A stretch of 64,000 bases of DNA, taken from positions 3,711,001 through 3,775,000 of the forward strand of contig NZ_CP113783.1 in NCBI RefSeq assembly GCF_029542205.1, written 5' to 3'. Origin of the DNA: Pseudoxanthomonas sp. SE1 (GTDB taxonomy: Bacteria > Pseudomonadota > Gammaproteobacteria > Xanthomonadales > Xanthomonadaceae). A model generated the notes under the pieces. It saw only the letters and a list, made by a program, of their open reading frames with translations. It had not been told where the DNA came from and ran no database searches. Positions 28,429-37,315 of this stretch are shown one piece after another. Every line of letters begins with the position of its first letter. Position 1 is the first letter of the stretch. Position numbers and translations under genes: made by a program.

Positions 28429-29406
28429 ATGCCGCTGTATCCGCTGTTCGCCGACCTGGACCAGCGCGACGTGCTGGTGGTGGGCGGCGGTGAGGTCGCC
28501 ACGCGCAAGGTGGAAGCGCTGCTGCGCGCGGGCGCACGCGTGCGCGTGTGCGCGCCGCACGTGTCCGCGCAACTGGCCGACTGGATCGCGGCCGGGCGCG
28601 TGCGGCATCTCGCGGATGCGTTCGAGCCCGAGTGGCTGGACGATGTATGGCTGGTCGTCGCTGCGACCGACGACGGCGTGTTCAACGCCCGGCTCGCCAG
28701 CGAAGCCGCGGCGCGCAAGCGGCTGGTCAATGTCGTGGACGATGCGGCATTGTCGACGTTCCAGGTGCCGGTGGTGGTCGATCGCGATCCGCTGCTGGTG
28801 GCGATCTCCTCCTCCGGCGCGGCACCGATGCTGGCGCGGCGACTCGGCCGGCAACTGGAATCGCAGCTCGACGACGCCTGGGGTGGCTTGGCCGCCCTGT
28901 TCGCGCGCCACCGCGAAGCGATCCGCCAACGCTTCCCCGACCTGGCCGAACGACGGCACTGGTACGACACGCAGATCGACGGCGAGGTGATGGCGCGGCT
29001 GCGCAACGCCGATACCGGGGGCGCGGAACGGGTACTGCTGTCGGCGCTGCAGTCGAGGGACGCACCGCCACCGCGCGGCGCCATCACGCTCATCACGCTA
29101 CCCGGTGGAAACGCACCCCAGCTCACGCTGCACGCAATGCGCGCGATGCACCAGGCCGACCATGTCCTGTTCCACGACAGCATGGAGCATGCGGTCGTCA
29201 TGCTGGCGCGACGCGATGCGTCGCGCAGCGTCGCGGCGACGCTGGACAGCGACGTGCCCGACTCGCTCATCGCCCAGGTGGCAGCGGGCAGGCGTGTGGT
29301 CGTGCTGTGGCCCGACACGTCACCGCTGTCCGCGCTGGATGACGCCCGCGCCGATGCGATGCTGGAACTGATCGAATGCAACGGACAGTCGCGGCGCCTG
29401 CGCTGA
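28429..29406 (+). CDS. cysG: Precorrin-2 dehydrogenase/sirohydrochlorin ferrochelatase with remnant methylase domain
   Basis: Converts precorrin-2 to siroheme with NAD. 325 residues. ATG 28429 is preferred over 28423 since GGGAAG ends 6 bp before it and 0 bp before the other. The N-terminal NAD-binding fold has VLVVGGGEVATRKVEALLRAG, followed by VAATDDGVFN, the ISSSGAAPMLARRLG segment and the dimerisation region to about residue 205. After it comes a stretch of about 100 residues that looks like the start of a SUMT methylase (TLITLPGGNAPQLTLHAMRA), but GPGD is lost and the remaining ~150 residues are missing. The separate cobA supplies that activity. Divergent from nasT. Confidence 0.88.
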   Translation: MPLYPLFADLDQRDVLVVGGGEVATRKVEALLRAGARVRVCAPHVSAQLADWIAAGRVRHLADAFEPEWLDDVWLVVAATDDGVFNARLASEAAARKRLVNVVDDAALSTFQVPVVVDRDPLLVAISSSGAAPMLARRLGRQLESQLDDAWGGLAALFARHREAIRQRFPDLAERRHWYDTQIDGEVMARLRNADTGGAERVLLSALQSRDAPPPRGAITLITLPGGNAPQLTLHAMRAMHQADHVLFHDSMEHAVVMLARRDASRSVAATLDSDVPDSLIAQVAAGRRVVVLWPDTSPLSALDDARADAMLELIECNGQSRRLR

Positions 29407-29461
29407 TCCGCAGGCGCGCGCCATCACAACCCTGAAGCCTGCGACGGAAAGCCGCAGCCGA

Positions 29462-29475
29462 TTGACCCACATCAA
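29462..29475. promoter_or_regulatory. FNR/ANR box of hemN-fnr
   Basis: TTGACCCACATCAA fits TTGAC/T-N4-A/GTCAA. Its centre lies 41.5 bp before the hemN ATG, with TAGGCT at the expected -10 place (29498-29503). Since no ribosome site precedes the ATG, the transcript may begin at the start codon itself. Confidence 0.8.
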
Positions 29476-29509
29476 GGACAGCCCAGCGGCGCCTGCCTAG
29501 GCTGCATGC

Positions 29510-30907
29510 ATGGCCAGCCTGTCCTCCCTGTTCGATCCCGAGCTCCTGCGGCGTTACGACACGCCGGGGCCGCGCTATACCTCGTACCCCACCGCGCCGC
29601 AGTTCTCGCCTGGCTTCCAGGAAGCCGACCTGCGCGAGATGGCGGCGATCACCAACGGCGACCCGATCCCGCGCCCGCTGTCGCTCTACCTGCACATCCC
29701 GTTCTGCACCAGTCCGTGCTTCTACTGCGGATGCAACCGCATCATCACCCGCGACACCGCGCGCGGCGCCGCCTATCTCACCCGGCTGTACCGTGAAGTG
29801 GCGATGACGTCGGCGCTGTTCGACCGCGACCGCGACGTGGAGCAGGTGCACTTCGGCGGCGGCACCCCGAATTTCCTGTCGCCCGCGCAGATCGCCGAAG
29901 TGATGGACGTGCTGCGCCGGCAGTTCTCGTTCGCGCCCGCTCCCAGGCTGGACTGCTCGATCGAGCTCGACCCGCGCTTCATCACGCCGGACGAGGTGGG
30001 CGAACTCGCCGCCGCTGGCTTCAACCGCGCCAGCCTGGGCGTGCAGGATTTCGATCCGGACGTGCAGCGCGCCGTCAACCGCATCCAGAGCGTCGAGCAG
30101 ACCCTGGCGATCATCGAGGCCTGCCGCACGCACGGCCTGCAGTCCGTGAACGTGGACCTGATCTACGGCCTGCCGAAGCAGAGCCTGGAAGGCTTCTCGC
30201 GCACGCTCGACATCACCCTCGAGGCGCGGCCCGACCGCCTGGCGATCTACAGCTACGCGCACCTGCCGTCGATGTTCCGCCCGCAGCAGCGCATCAACGC
30301 CGACGACCTGCCTTCGCCCGAGGTGAAGCTGGGCCTGCTGCAATGCGCGATCGACAAGCTGGGTAAAGCCGGTTACGTCTACATCGGCATGGACCACTTC
30401 GCCCTGCCCGGCGACAGCCTGGCGCTGGCCCAGCAACGCGGTGACCTGCACCGCAACTTCATGGGCTACACCACGCACGCCGAAAGCGACCTGCTGGGGC
30501 TTGGCGTCAGCGCGATCAGCCATATCGGCCCGAGCTTCAGCCAGAACCCGCGCGACCTGGGCAGCTGGGAGCAGGCCATCGACCAGGGCCATCTGCCGGT
30601 GTGGCGCGGCATGCGGCTGGAAGAAGACGACGTGATCCGCGCCGACGTGATCCAGCGGTTGATGTGCGACGGCGCACTGGACTACCGCGACCTCGGCCGG
30701 CGCCACGTGATCGACTTCACGGCCTATTTCGCTGACGCCCTGGCGCGCCTGCGCCCGCTCGCAGACGACGGCCTGGTCGAACTGGCGGCCGATGGACTGC
30801 GCGCGACCTCGCACGGGCGGTTGCTGTTGCGTATCATCGCGATGTGCTTCGACCGCTACCTGCCCACCGCCGCAGCCTCGACGCCTCGCTTCTCGCGCAC
30901 GGTGTGA
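29510..30907 (+). CDS. hemN: Oxygen-independent coproporphyrinogen III oxidase HemN
   Basis: Radical-SAM enzyme that makes protoporphyrinogen IX for heme without oxygen, needed for anaerobic cytochromes. 465 residues. The [4Fe-4S] SAM motif is HIPFCTSPCFYCGCN near residues 62-76, preceded by GPRYTSYPTAPQF and followed by VHFGGGTPNFLS and VNVDLIYGLP. The distance from the first residue to GPRYTSYPT equals that of E. coli HemN, which supports ATG 29510 although no Shine-Dalgarno is visible. fnr follows after 19 bp. Confidence 0.96.
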   Translation: MASLSSLFDPELLRRYDTPGPRYTSYPTAPQFSPGFQEADLREMAAITNGDPIPRPLSLYLHIPFCTSPCFYCGCNRIITRDTARGAAYLTRLYREVAMTSALFDRDRDVEQVHFGGGTPNFLSPAQIAEVMDVLRRQFSFAPAPRLDCSIELDPRFITPDEVGELAAAGFNRASLGVQDFDPDVQRAVNRIQSVEQTLAIIEACRTHGLQSVNVDLIYGLPKQSLEGFSRTLDITLEARPDRLAIYSYAHLPSMFRPQQRINADDLPSPEVKLGLLQCAIDKLGKAGYVYIGMDHFALPGDSLALAQQRGDLHRNFMGYTTHAESDLLGLGVSAISHIGPSFSQNPRDLGSWEQAIDQGHLPVWRGMRLEEDDVIRADVIQRLMCDGALDYRDLGRRHVIDFTAYFADALARLRPLADDGLVELAADGLRATSHGRLLLRIIAMCFDRYLPTAAASTPRFSRTV

Positions 30908-30926
30908 CCTCGACGGGAGTATCCGC

Positions 30927-31682
30927 ATGACCTCGCCGCTGGTCTTCCCGCGCACCGACGCGAGCGTGGTTGCCGACGATGGCGATGCCCTGCACTTCTG
31001 CTCCACGTGTGCGTTCTCGCAGGCCTGCCTGTCCGAGGGCATGGACAAGCGCGCGCTCATGGACCTGCACGTGCTGGTCGAACACGTCGGCCCGCTGCGC
31101 GCGGGCGAGCACGTGTTCCGCGAAGGCGATCCGTTCGGCGCCATCGCCGCGGTGCGTGCGGGCACGGTGAAGACCTACCAGATCGACCGCAACGGGCACG
31201 AACAGGTGTTGGGCTTCCACCTGCCCGGCGAGGTGATCGGCCTCAACGCCATCCACGGCGACCGCTATCCGTGCAACGCCATCGCGCTGGACACGGTGAT
31301 GCTGTGTCGGTTCTCGTTCCCCAAGATCGCGCTGCTGGCCGCGCGCCTGCCCAACCTGCAGGCGCACCTGTTCAAGCTGATGAGTCGCGACATCGGCGTG
31401 GCCTCGCTGTTCGCGCGCGACAACACCGCCGACGAACGCATGGCCGCGTTCCTGATCGGCCTGTCGCGCCGGCTGGCCGCACGCGGCTTCTCGCCGCGCC
31501 GCTTCCAGCTGACCATGGCGCGCACCGACATCGCCAACTACCTGCGCCAGGCCCCGGAAACCGTCAGCCGCGTGCTGCGCCGTTTCGAGAAGGACGGCCT
31601 GCTGCACATCAAGCAGCGCGACGTCGAGATCCTCGACCTGCCCCGCCTGGAAGCCCTCGCGCTCGCCGTGCTGCGGGATTGA
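30927..31682 (+). CDS. fnr: FNR/ANR-type oxygen-sensing transcription regulator
   Basis: 251-residue CRP/FNR protein. Cluster ligands match FNR: Cys25, Cys28, Cys34 (CSTCAFSQAC) and Cys116 (RYPCNA), so it should hold an oxygen-labile [4Fe-4S] cluster. The cAMP-fold domain has FREGDPFGAIAAVRAGTVK. The helix-turn-helix is RTDIANYLRQAPETVSRVLR; its E-x-x-S-R recognition residues are those that read TTGAT/C half-sites. GGGAG lies 8 bp before ATG 30927. Cotranscribed with hemN from an FNR box, hence probably autoregulated. The DNR subclass lacks these cysteines, so ANR/FNR fits better. Confidence 0.93.
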   Translation: MTSPLVFPRTDASVVADDGDALHFCSTCAFSQACLSEGMDKRALMDLHVLVEHVGPLRAGEHVFREGDPFGAIAAVRAGTVKTYQIDRNGHEQVLGFHLPGEVIGLNAIHGDRYPCNAIALDTVMLCRFSFPKIALLAARLPNLQAHLFKLMSRDIGVASLFARDNTADERMAAFLIGLSRRLAARGFSPRRFQLTMARTDIANYLRQAPETVSRVLRRFEKDGLLHIKQRDVEILDLPRLEALALAVLRD

Positions 31683-31700
31683 GGCAGGGGTGATGGCTCT

Positions 31701-31834
31701 TGTAGGAGCGCCCTCGGGCGCGATGCTCCTGGCTTGTTGATGGGCCGCAGAATGAGCATCGCGCCCGAGGGCGCTCCTACAGACGGGCCGGTAAGTTCTG
31801 GAGCCGGGGCATCGCGCCCGAGGGCGCTCCTACA
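31701..31834. repeat. Three REP-like palindromes (GTAGGAGCG type)
   Basis: One element, TGTAGGAGCGCCCTCGGGCG then CGATGCTC, lies at 31701-31728. Its inverted copy is at 31754-31781 and a further copy in the inverted orientation at 31806-31834. Each is itself an imperfect palindrome, and the first two can pair into a long hairpin between fnr and norB, which could act as a terminator. They resemble extragenic GTAG-headed REP elements of xanthomonads. Confidence 0.8.
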
Positions 31835-31863
31835 GAAGCGCACCTCCCCGATTCCACCCCCGC

Positions 31864-31877
31864 TTGACCTGCGTCAT
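31864..31877. promoter_or_regulatory. FNR box of norB
   Basis: TTGACCTGCGTCAT, one mismatch from the symmetric box. With class II spacing the -10 falls on GATGAT (31900-31905) and the start near 31912, 22 nt before the norB ATG and upstream of its GGAGA ribosome site. Confidence 0.72.
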
Positions 31878-31933
31878 GGAGCCCCCGGGCCGGCGCGCCG
31901 ATGATGCGGCCGTTCCTTCAGGAGAGCCGCATC

Positions 31934-34207
31934 ATGAATTCGACACGCAAGTTGTGGGTGGGGTTGGCGGCCCTGCTCATTGCGTCGTTCGCCGTCCTGC
32001 TCTGGGTCGGCAGCGAAGTGCATCGCCAGGCGCCCCCGTTGCCCGAGCAGGTCGTGGCGGAGGACGGCCGGGTGATCTTCACCCGCAAGGACATCGAGAC
32101 CGGCCGCCAGGTGTGGCAGTCGATCGGTGGTCAGCAACTCGGTTCCATCTGGGGCCACGGCGGTTACGTGGCGCCCGACTGGGGCGCGGACTGGCTGCAC
32201 CGCGAGGCCGAGGCCATCCTGGATGGATGGGCGAAGCGCGACACCGGCGCGGACAGCTACAGGCAACTGGATGCCGCCACGCAGGCGGCGTATGCCGCAC
32301 GCGTGCAGGCGCTGATGCGGCCGAACACCCATGACGCCGCAACGGGCACGATCACGCTGTCGAACGATCGCGCCGACGCCATCGCCACGGTCGGCCTGCA
32401 CTACCAGAGCCTGTTCTCCGCCGATCCGGCCACCGGCGACCTGCGCGAGGCCTATGCCATGCGCAACGACACCGTGCCCGATGCCGAACACCGTCGCCAG
32501 CTGACCGCGTTCTACTGGTGGGCGGCCTGGTCGTCGGTGACCGAGCGTCCTGGCGAGAAGATCAGCTACACGGCGAACTGGCCGGCGGATGCGCTGGTCG
32601 GCAACACGCCGCCGCCGAGCGCCTTCATGTGGACGGTCTTCAGCGTGCTGTTCCTGATCGCCGGCATCGGCCTGCTGGGCTGGCACTACGCGGTCAACCA
32701 CGGCGACGAGATGGCGCCGGTGCTGCCGAATAGCGATCCGCTTGCGAAGATCAGGATCACGCCCTCGATGCGCGCCACCGCGAAATACTTCTGGGTGGTC
32801 ATCGCCCTGTTCGTGGTGCAGATCCTGCTGGGTGCGATCACCGCGCATTACCAGGTGGAAGGCCAGGAAGCCTACGGCTTCGCGCTGGCCGACATCCTGC
32901 CGTACTCGCTCACGCGCACCTGGCATACGCAACTCGCGGTGCTGTGGATCGCCACCGCGTGGTTGGGCATGGGCCTGTACATCGGCCCGGCGATCTCCGG
33001 GCATGAACCGAAGTTCCAGCGCCTGGGCGTCAACTTCCTGTGGACCTGCCTGATCATCATCGTGGTCGGTGCGTTCACCGGACAATGGTTCGCGGTGATG
33101 CAGAAGCTCGGCCTGGAGCACAACTTCTGGTTCGGCCACCAGGGCTGGGAATACGTCGACCTCGGCCGCTTCTGGCAGTGGTTCCTCTTCATCGGCCTGA
33201 CCCTCTGGCTGGTGCTGGTGGGCCGTGCGCTATGGCCTGCCATCCGCAATGGCGGCGAATCGCGCAGCATCGTCAGCCTGCTGTTCCTGTCCACCGTGGC
33301 CATCGGCCTGTTCTACGCGGCCGGCCTGATGTGGGGCGAGCACACGCACCTGTCGATGGTGGAGTACTGGCGCTGGTGGGTGGTGCATCTGTGGGTGGAA
33401 GGCTTCTTCGAGGTGTTCGCGGTGGCGGTGATCGCCTTCCTGTTCACCCGCCTGGGCCTGCTGCAGACGAAGACCGCCACGGTGGCGGTGCTGTTCGCCA
33501 CCATCGTGTTCATGGCCGGTGGCGTGCTGGGCACGCTGCACCACCTGTACTTCACCGGTACGCCGACGGCGGTGATCGCGCTGGGCGCGAGCTTCTCGGC
33601 GCTGGAAGTGGTGCCGCTGGCCTACGTGGGCTTCGAGGCGTACCACAGTTGGAAGATGGGCAAGGCCACGCCATGGATGCAGCGTTACCGCTGGCCGATC
33701 CAGTTCTTCATCGCGGTGTCGTTCTGGAACCTGGTGGGCGCGGGCCTGTTCGGCTTCCTGATCAACCCGCCGCTGCCGCTGTACTACATGCAGGGCCTGA
33801 ACCTGACGCCCAACCATGGCCACACGGCATTGTTCGGCGTGTACGGCATGCTCGGCATCGGGCTGATGCTGTTCTGCCTGCGAGGCTTGAAGCCGGACGT
33901 GGTGTGGAACGAGAAGCTGCTGAAGACCGCGTTCTGGTCGCTCAACATCGGCCTGGCCGGCATGTCGCTGCTCACGCTGCTGCCGCTGGGCATCCTGCAG
34001 CTCAATGCGGCGCTGGAGCATGGTTACTGGTTCGCGCGCTCGGCGGAGTTCATGCAGCAGCCGATCGTGGACATGCTGGTGTGGATGCGCGTCCCGGCCG
34101 ACACACTCTTCAGCGTGGGCGCGCTGGCGCTGGTGTGGTTCGTGGCCAGCCTATGGCTGGCCCCGCGCCGCGAACCCTTGCCCGCCGCGCAACCGAGCGA
34201 AGCCTGA
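31934..34207 (+). CDS. norB: Quinol-dependent nitric oxide reductase (qNor)
   Basis: Reduces two NO to N2O with quinol electrons in the inner membrane. 757 residues from ATG 31934, with AGGAGAG 7-10 bp upstream; two upstream in-frame ATGs lack a site. The ~200-residue periplasmic N-terminal extension after the first helix, without a CXXCH heme c site, marks the single-subunit qNor (NorZ) form. Then come 12-13 helices with the heme and iron-binding histidines in TWHTQLAVLW, VVHLWVEGFFEVF, LHHLYFTG and NHGHTALFG. No norC or norQD genes are present, as expected. A strong terminator follows. Confidence 0.95.
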   Translation: MNSTRKLWVGLAALLIASFAVLLWVGSEVHRQAPPLPEQVVAEDGRVIFTRKDIETGRQVWQSIGGQQLGSIWGHGGYVAPDWGADWLHREAEAILDGWAKRDTGADSYRQLDAATQAAYAARVQALMRPNTHDAATGTITLSNDRADAIATVGLHYQSLFSADPATGDLREAYAMRNDTVPDAEHRRQLTAFYWWAAWSSVTERPGEKISYTANWPADALVGNTPPPSAFMWTVFSVLFLIAGIGLLGWHYAVNHGDEMAPVLPNSDPLAKIRITPSMRATAKYFWVVIALFVVQILLGAITAHYQVEGQEAYGFALADILPYSLTRTWHTQLAVLWIATAWLGMGLYIGPAISGHEPKFQRLGVNFLWTCLIIIVVGAFTGQWFAVMQKLGLEHNFWFGHQGWEYVDLGRFWQWFLFIGLTLWLVLVGRALWPAIRNGGESRSIVSLLFLSTVAIGLFYAAGLMWGEHTHLSMVEYWRWWVVHLWVEGFFEVFAVAVIAFLFTRLGLLQTKTATVAVLFATIVFMAGGVLGTLHHLYFTGTPTAVIALGASFSALEVVPLAYVGFEAYHSWKMGKATPWMQRYRWPIQFFIAVSFWNLVGAGLFGFLINPPLPLYYMQGLNLTPNHGHTALFGVYGMLGIGLMLFCLRGLKPDVVWNEKLLKTAFWSLNIGLAGMSLLTLLPLGILQLNAALEHGYWFARSAEFMQQPIVDMLVWMRVPADTLFSVGALALVWFVASLWLAPRREPLPAAQPSEA

Positions 34208-34266
34208 CCCTGGAACCGGCCTCTCCGGGTGGGGAGGCCGGGCCACCTGCTGCAGGTTGCAGCCCG

Positions 34267-34291
34267 AGAGCCGCGAAAGCGGCTCTTTTTT
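34267..34291 (+). terminator. Intrinsic terminator of norB
   Basis: An 8-bp stem AGAGCCGC/GCGGCTCT with loop GAAA is followed by five T. It lies 60 bp after the norB stop. Confidence 0.85.
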
Positions 34292-34314
34292 GTGCGCGGG
34301 CATCAGACTGGAAT

Positions 34315-34365
34315 CCTTCTCCCCGTTCACGGGGAGAAGGTGGCCGAAGGCCGGATGAGGGGCGC
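34315..34365. repeat. Palindromic intergenic repeat
   Basis: A perfect 10-bp inverted repeat CCTTCTCCCC/GGGGAGAAGG around GTTCAC is followed by GGCCGAAGGCC and GGATGAGGGGC. This arrangement is like a dispersed repeat common between xanthomonad genes. The remaining ~170 bp up to 34536 show nothing recognisable. Confidence 0.6.
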
Positions 34366-34536
34366 CGAAGCTGCAGACCCACGCGCGTCCGGAAGCTCTC
34401 CCGGCGCAACGTCCACACCCCTCACTCGACGCGCGCATGCACGAACATGCCGATTCCCGACGAACGGCGCAGGGCCGATGGTGCGCGGCCCCGCTGATCG
34501 CGTTATGGTCCGTCACGGGGTGAAAAGGGAAGCCAC

Positions 34537-35348
34537 ATGGGACGTGGTGGTCGCGGTTTCATCGATAACCTGGCTGCACTGCCATGGCCCGTCGGGCTGT
34601 GCCTGGGGGGCGTGGGCTACTTGGCCGTCGCGCACGGCATCCCGCTGCTGTTCGCGCGCGACAGTGCGATGGGCGGTGCCTTCCGGGACTTCAATCCGTT
34701 CCTGCCGCTGGCGTGGGTTTTCCTGGGCCTGTGCGTGATCGCGGCCGGCATGTCGTTTTTCAGGGCGCGACACACGCGTCGGTTGCTGGATACGCGCACC
34801 GGCCTGGACAGCATGGCCGCGCTGGGTTGGCGCGATTTCGAGCGGCTGGTGGGCGAAGCGTTCCGCCGCCGCGGCTACGCCGTGGAAGAAACGGGCCTGG
34901 GTGGGGCCGATGGCGGTATCGATCTGGTGCTGCGCCGCGAGGGCCGGCGCATCCTGCTGCAATGCAAGCAGTGGCGGCGCGAGCGTGTGCCGGTCAGCGC
35001 GGTGCGCGAGATGTACGGTTTGTTGGCGCATCACGGTGCGGATGAGGTGCGGATTGCGGCGCTGGGGGGATTCACGCCGGATGCGGCGCGGTTTGCGGCA
35101 GGCAAGCCGATTGCGTTGATAGACGGGCCTGCCTTGCTGGCAATGATCCGGCAAGTGCAGCGGACGGACAGCGCTGCCGAAGGTGTGCAGGCAAGGGGCG
35201 AACCTGTGATCAGTACGGAAGGATCGAAGGATTCATCCGCACCGACGTGTCCACGCTGCGATGCGGCGATGGTGCGGCGGAGCAATCGGCGCACGGGCGA
35301 AAGTTTTGGGGGTGCCCGGTGTTTCCGGTGTGCAGGGGGACGCGATGA
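34537..35348 (+). pseudogene. Mrr-like restriction endonuclease membrane protein, frameshifted near its end
   Basis: Two N-terminal membrane helices (about residues 15-35 and 55-75) are followed by an Mrr-type nuclease domain. Its D-E-x-K site is seen in GGADGGIDLVL and ILLQCKQWR (about residues 125-150). A C-terminal zinc ribbon begins with CPRCDAAMVRR. The frame then runs on as unlike sequence to 35556. Adding one T in the run AGTTTTGGGGG (35302-35312) restores ESFWGCPVFPVCRGTR and a stop at 35346-35348, the normal end of this topoisomerase-type ribbon. So there is a one-base deletion, real or a sequencing error. Start ATG 34537 has AGGGAAG upstream. Function is likely cleavage of foreign or modified DNA; not proven. 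Confidence 0.75.
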
Positions 35349-35395
35349 GGGGGCCTGCCTTGCTTCGCAATCTGGTCCTCATCGAGATAGCCAAC

Positions 35396-35484
35396 GTAGC
35401 CCGGGTAAGCGCAGCGCACCCGGGGTGCTTGACACGGATGCGCTGCACTTACCCGGGTGCGGCCTTTGGCCTTACCCGGGCTAC
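35396..35484. repeat. GTAG palindromic element, copy 1
   Basis: Begins GTAGCCCGGGTAAG and ends in its exact inverse CTTACCCGGGCTAC, with an inner region containing ACACGGATGCG and GCGGCCTTTGGCC. Two further copies lie at 38050-38136 and 38609-38698. It sits between the nuclease gene and the low-GC island. Confidence 0.88.
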
Positions 35485-35531
35485 TTGTTCACCGTTTGGT
35501 TCCGACATGGATTGATGCAAAGGGAGCAAGT

Positions 35532-37154
35532 ATGTCGATCACCGTCTATCTTTTGAGAGAAAGCGTTAAGGCCCCTGAAGATGCAGTCGCAAGTGCGGTA
35601 GATAAGCACGTTATATCAAGAGGCGATTCAATTTATGGCGTGCTATTCACAAGGAAGAATCCACCAAGACCGCCGAAATGGGCAAAGCTTTTTGATGACT
35701 ATGTAGATATCCGTAAGCTAGGAAACGTGCAGACAACTTCCGCTGCCTTCGTTGTAAAGGTAGACAACCGGTTCTTTGCAATCACCTTCGGCCAGGGACG
35801 ATTTATTCTTAAGCCAGAAGCATTTGAAGAGCGCTTCGGCCTACTGGTCACGCTCAACTCAGTGTCGGCGAATGCGCTGCGAAGTATCGACAAGCGGACA
35901 TTCGTCGATGATCAGAACAGCCGAGTACAGACCAGCCAAGCTGCTGCCGCCCTTGAGTTTGGGATCAACATCGAACGGGACCTAATTCGAGGGATCGTGG
36001 GGAGACCAGATAGAACTGAACTTGGCCGAAAGTTGGCAGGTGCGGACGCCCTGACAGTAACGATCGACATCGAGATTTCCAAACTGCGTCCGTTGCTTCG
36101 CCGATATTTGAGAGCGTTTGAATCCAAGGAGTATCAGACGACCTTCCCTTGGGTAGATCAGGTCAGGCAGCTGCGGCCAAAGGGAGAGTTGGCGCAAACG
36201 TTGAATGACAAGCTCGTTGAGAAGCTTCAGATAGCGTGGGCCAGTAAAGGGATTGTCGATGACTGTTGGCTCGCGGTCCCTGATGTCGTCGGCTGGTCTG
36301 TTGTCAATGGATTCAAGTTCACCCACTCAAAGAAGGAAGGAGTCGCCTCTGACTTGCACTTGCCAGGATTGGTTGGGCAGTACCCCAATGAGCATCCAAG
36401 TATCGAGTTCTTGCGGTTACATCATGCGATGTCGGTCAATGACGAAGAGCAGCCCGTCGATCGTTGGCCCATTTATCGCTGCATCCATTGCGAGATCGAC
36501 CACGACGGGAAGTCCTACATTCTCTCCGCAGGCCATTGGTTCGAAGTCGATAAGAATTTTGTACGGAGCGTGTCCGATTACGTCGCGGACATTCCGCATT
36601 TTGAGCGAGCCTTGCCTGTTTATAACCATGACAGCGAAGATCACTACAACAAAGAGTTAGTTTCCCGCAGTGGTGGGGAATGGGATCTGATGGACAAAAA
36701 GCTGCTGGCTGTTGGTGGCATCTACAATAAGGTTGAGTTCTGCGACGCGTATGGACGGCATGTGCTTCTGCACGTCAAGCACTACGGCAGCTCAAGCGTG
36801 CTGGGACATCTCTTCAACCAAGGGCTGGTGTCAGGCTAGCTTTTGAAGGCACACGAACCATACGTGGGTCTCGTCAATGAGAAGCTAAGTGATACTCACA
36901 AGCTTGCTCTGCCTGACGCGGTACCTCGTGATGTCAAGGACTACAGCGTGGTATTTGCCATCATCAGTCAATCCCAGAAGCCTGGCTTGCATCTACCATT
37001 TTTTGCGAAAGTCGTCTTGAAGAGCGTTTGCATGCGCTTACGAGAACTCGGGTTTGGAGCTGTCATGGTGGCAAAGATCTCCTGCGACGAGGACTTCGTG
37101 AAGAAGGTAAAGTTGGCGCCAGGGAAGGTTCCAAAAAGGAGAAAGGGCAGGTAA
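35532..37154 (+). pseudogene. TIGR04141/DUF6119-type protein split by an in-frame TAG
   Basis: The first part, ATG 35532 to TAG 36837, encodes 435 residues starting SITVYLLRESVKAPEDAV, the characteristic beginning of the sporadically distributed TIGR04141 family. The same frame continues after the stop (LLKAHEPYVGLVNEKLSDTH, then VVFAIISQSQKPGLHLPFFA) to TAA 37152, and this is the family's C-terminal part. Reading through gives about 540 residues, the usual size. A single GAG-to-TAG change would explain the break. GC is far below that of the flanking genes, showing foreign origin. Homologues often occur near defence genes; the function is unknown. Either a pseudogene or two chains that act together. 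Confidence 0.72.
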
Positions 37155-37160
37155 CAGTGC

Positions 37161-37247
37161 GTAGGTTGGAGTGAGCGCGGCGAACCCCAACACCGCATCA
37201 ATTCGGTTGACATGACGTTGGGGTTCGCAGGCTCTGCCCAACCTATC
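37161..37247. repeat. GTAGGTTGG palindromic element
   Basis: GTAGGTTGG and GCGGCGAACCCCAAC at one end match GTTGGGGTTCGC and CCCAACCTAT at the other, giving an 87-bp imperfect palindrome. It is a different family from the GTAGCCCGGG elements. It lies between the TIGR04141 remnant and the first attC-like site. Confidence 0.7.
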
Positions 37248-37249
37248 GT

Positions 37250-37310
37250 GCTCTAAAAGCTCATTCAAGCTAAACGCGCTTCGCGAGTCGACTCAATTCA
37301 GACTTTATAT
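37250..37310 (+). other. Degenerate integron attC-like site 1
   Basis: The stretch with CTCTAAAAGCTCATTCAAGC, an inner CGCGCTTCGCGAG palindrome and GACTCAATTCAGAC aligns position by position with the well-preserved attC at 38463-38522. The outer R box (TTTATAT) is decayed. It would close the cassette carrying the TIGR04141 remnant. Confidence 0.55.
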
Positions 37311-37315
37311 CTCTC

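Noticed and set aside
31683..31933. CRISPR-like repeats
   Set aside because: Three similar units, but in mixed orientation, each itself a palindrome and unevenly spaced; they are REP-type elements.
37155..37315. tRNA or small RNA in the gap
   Set aside because: The paired segments are explained by a palindromic repeat and a degenerate attC; no cloverleaf or T-loop sequence was found.
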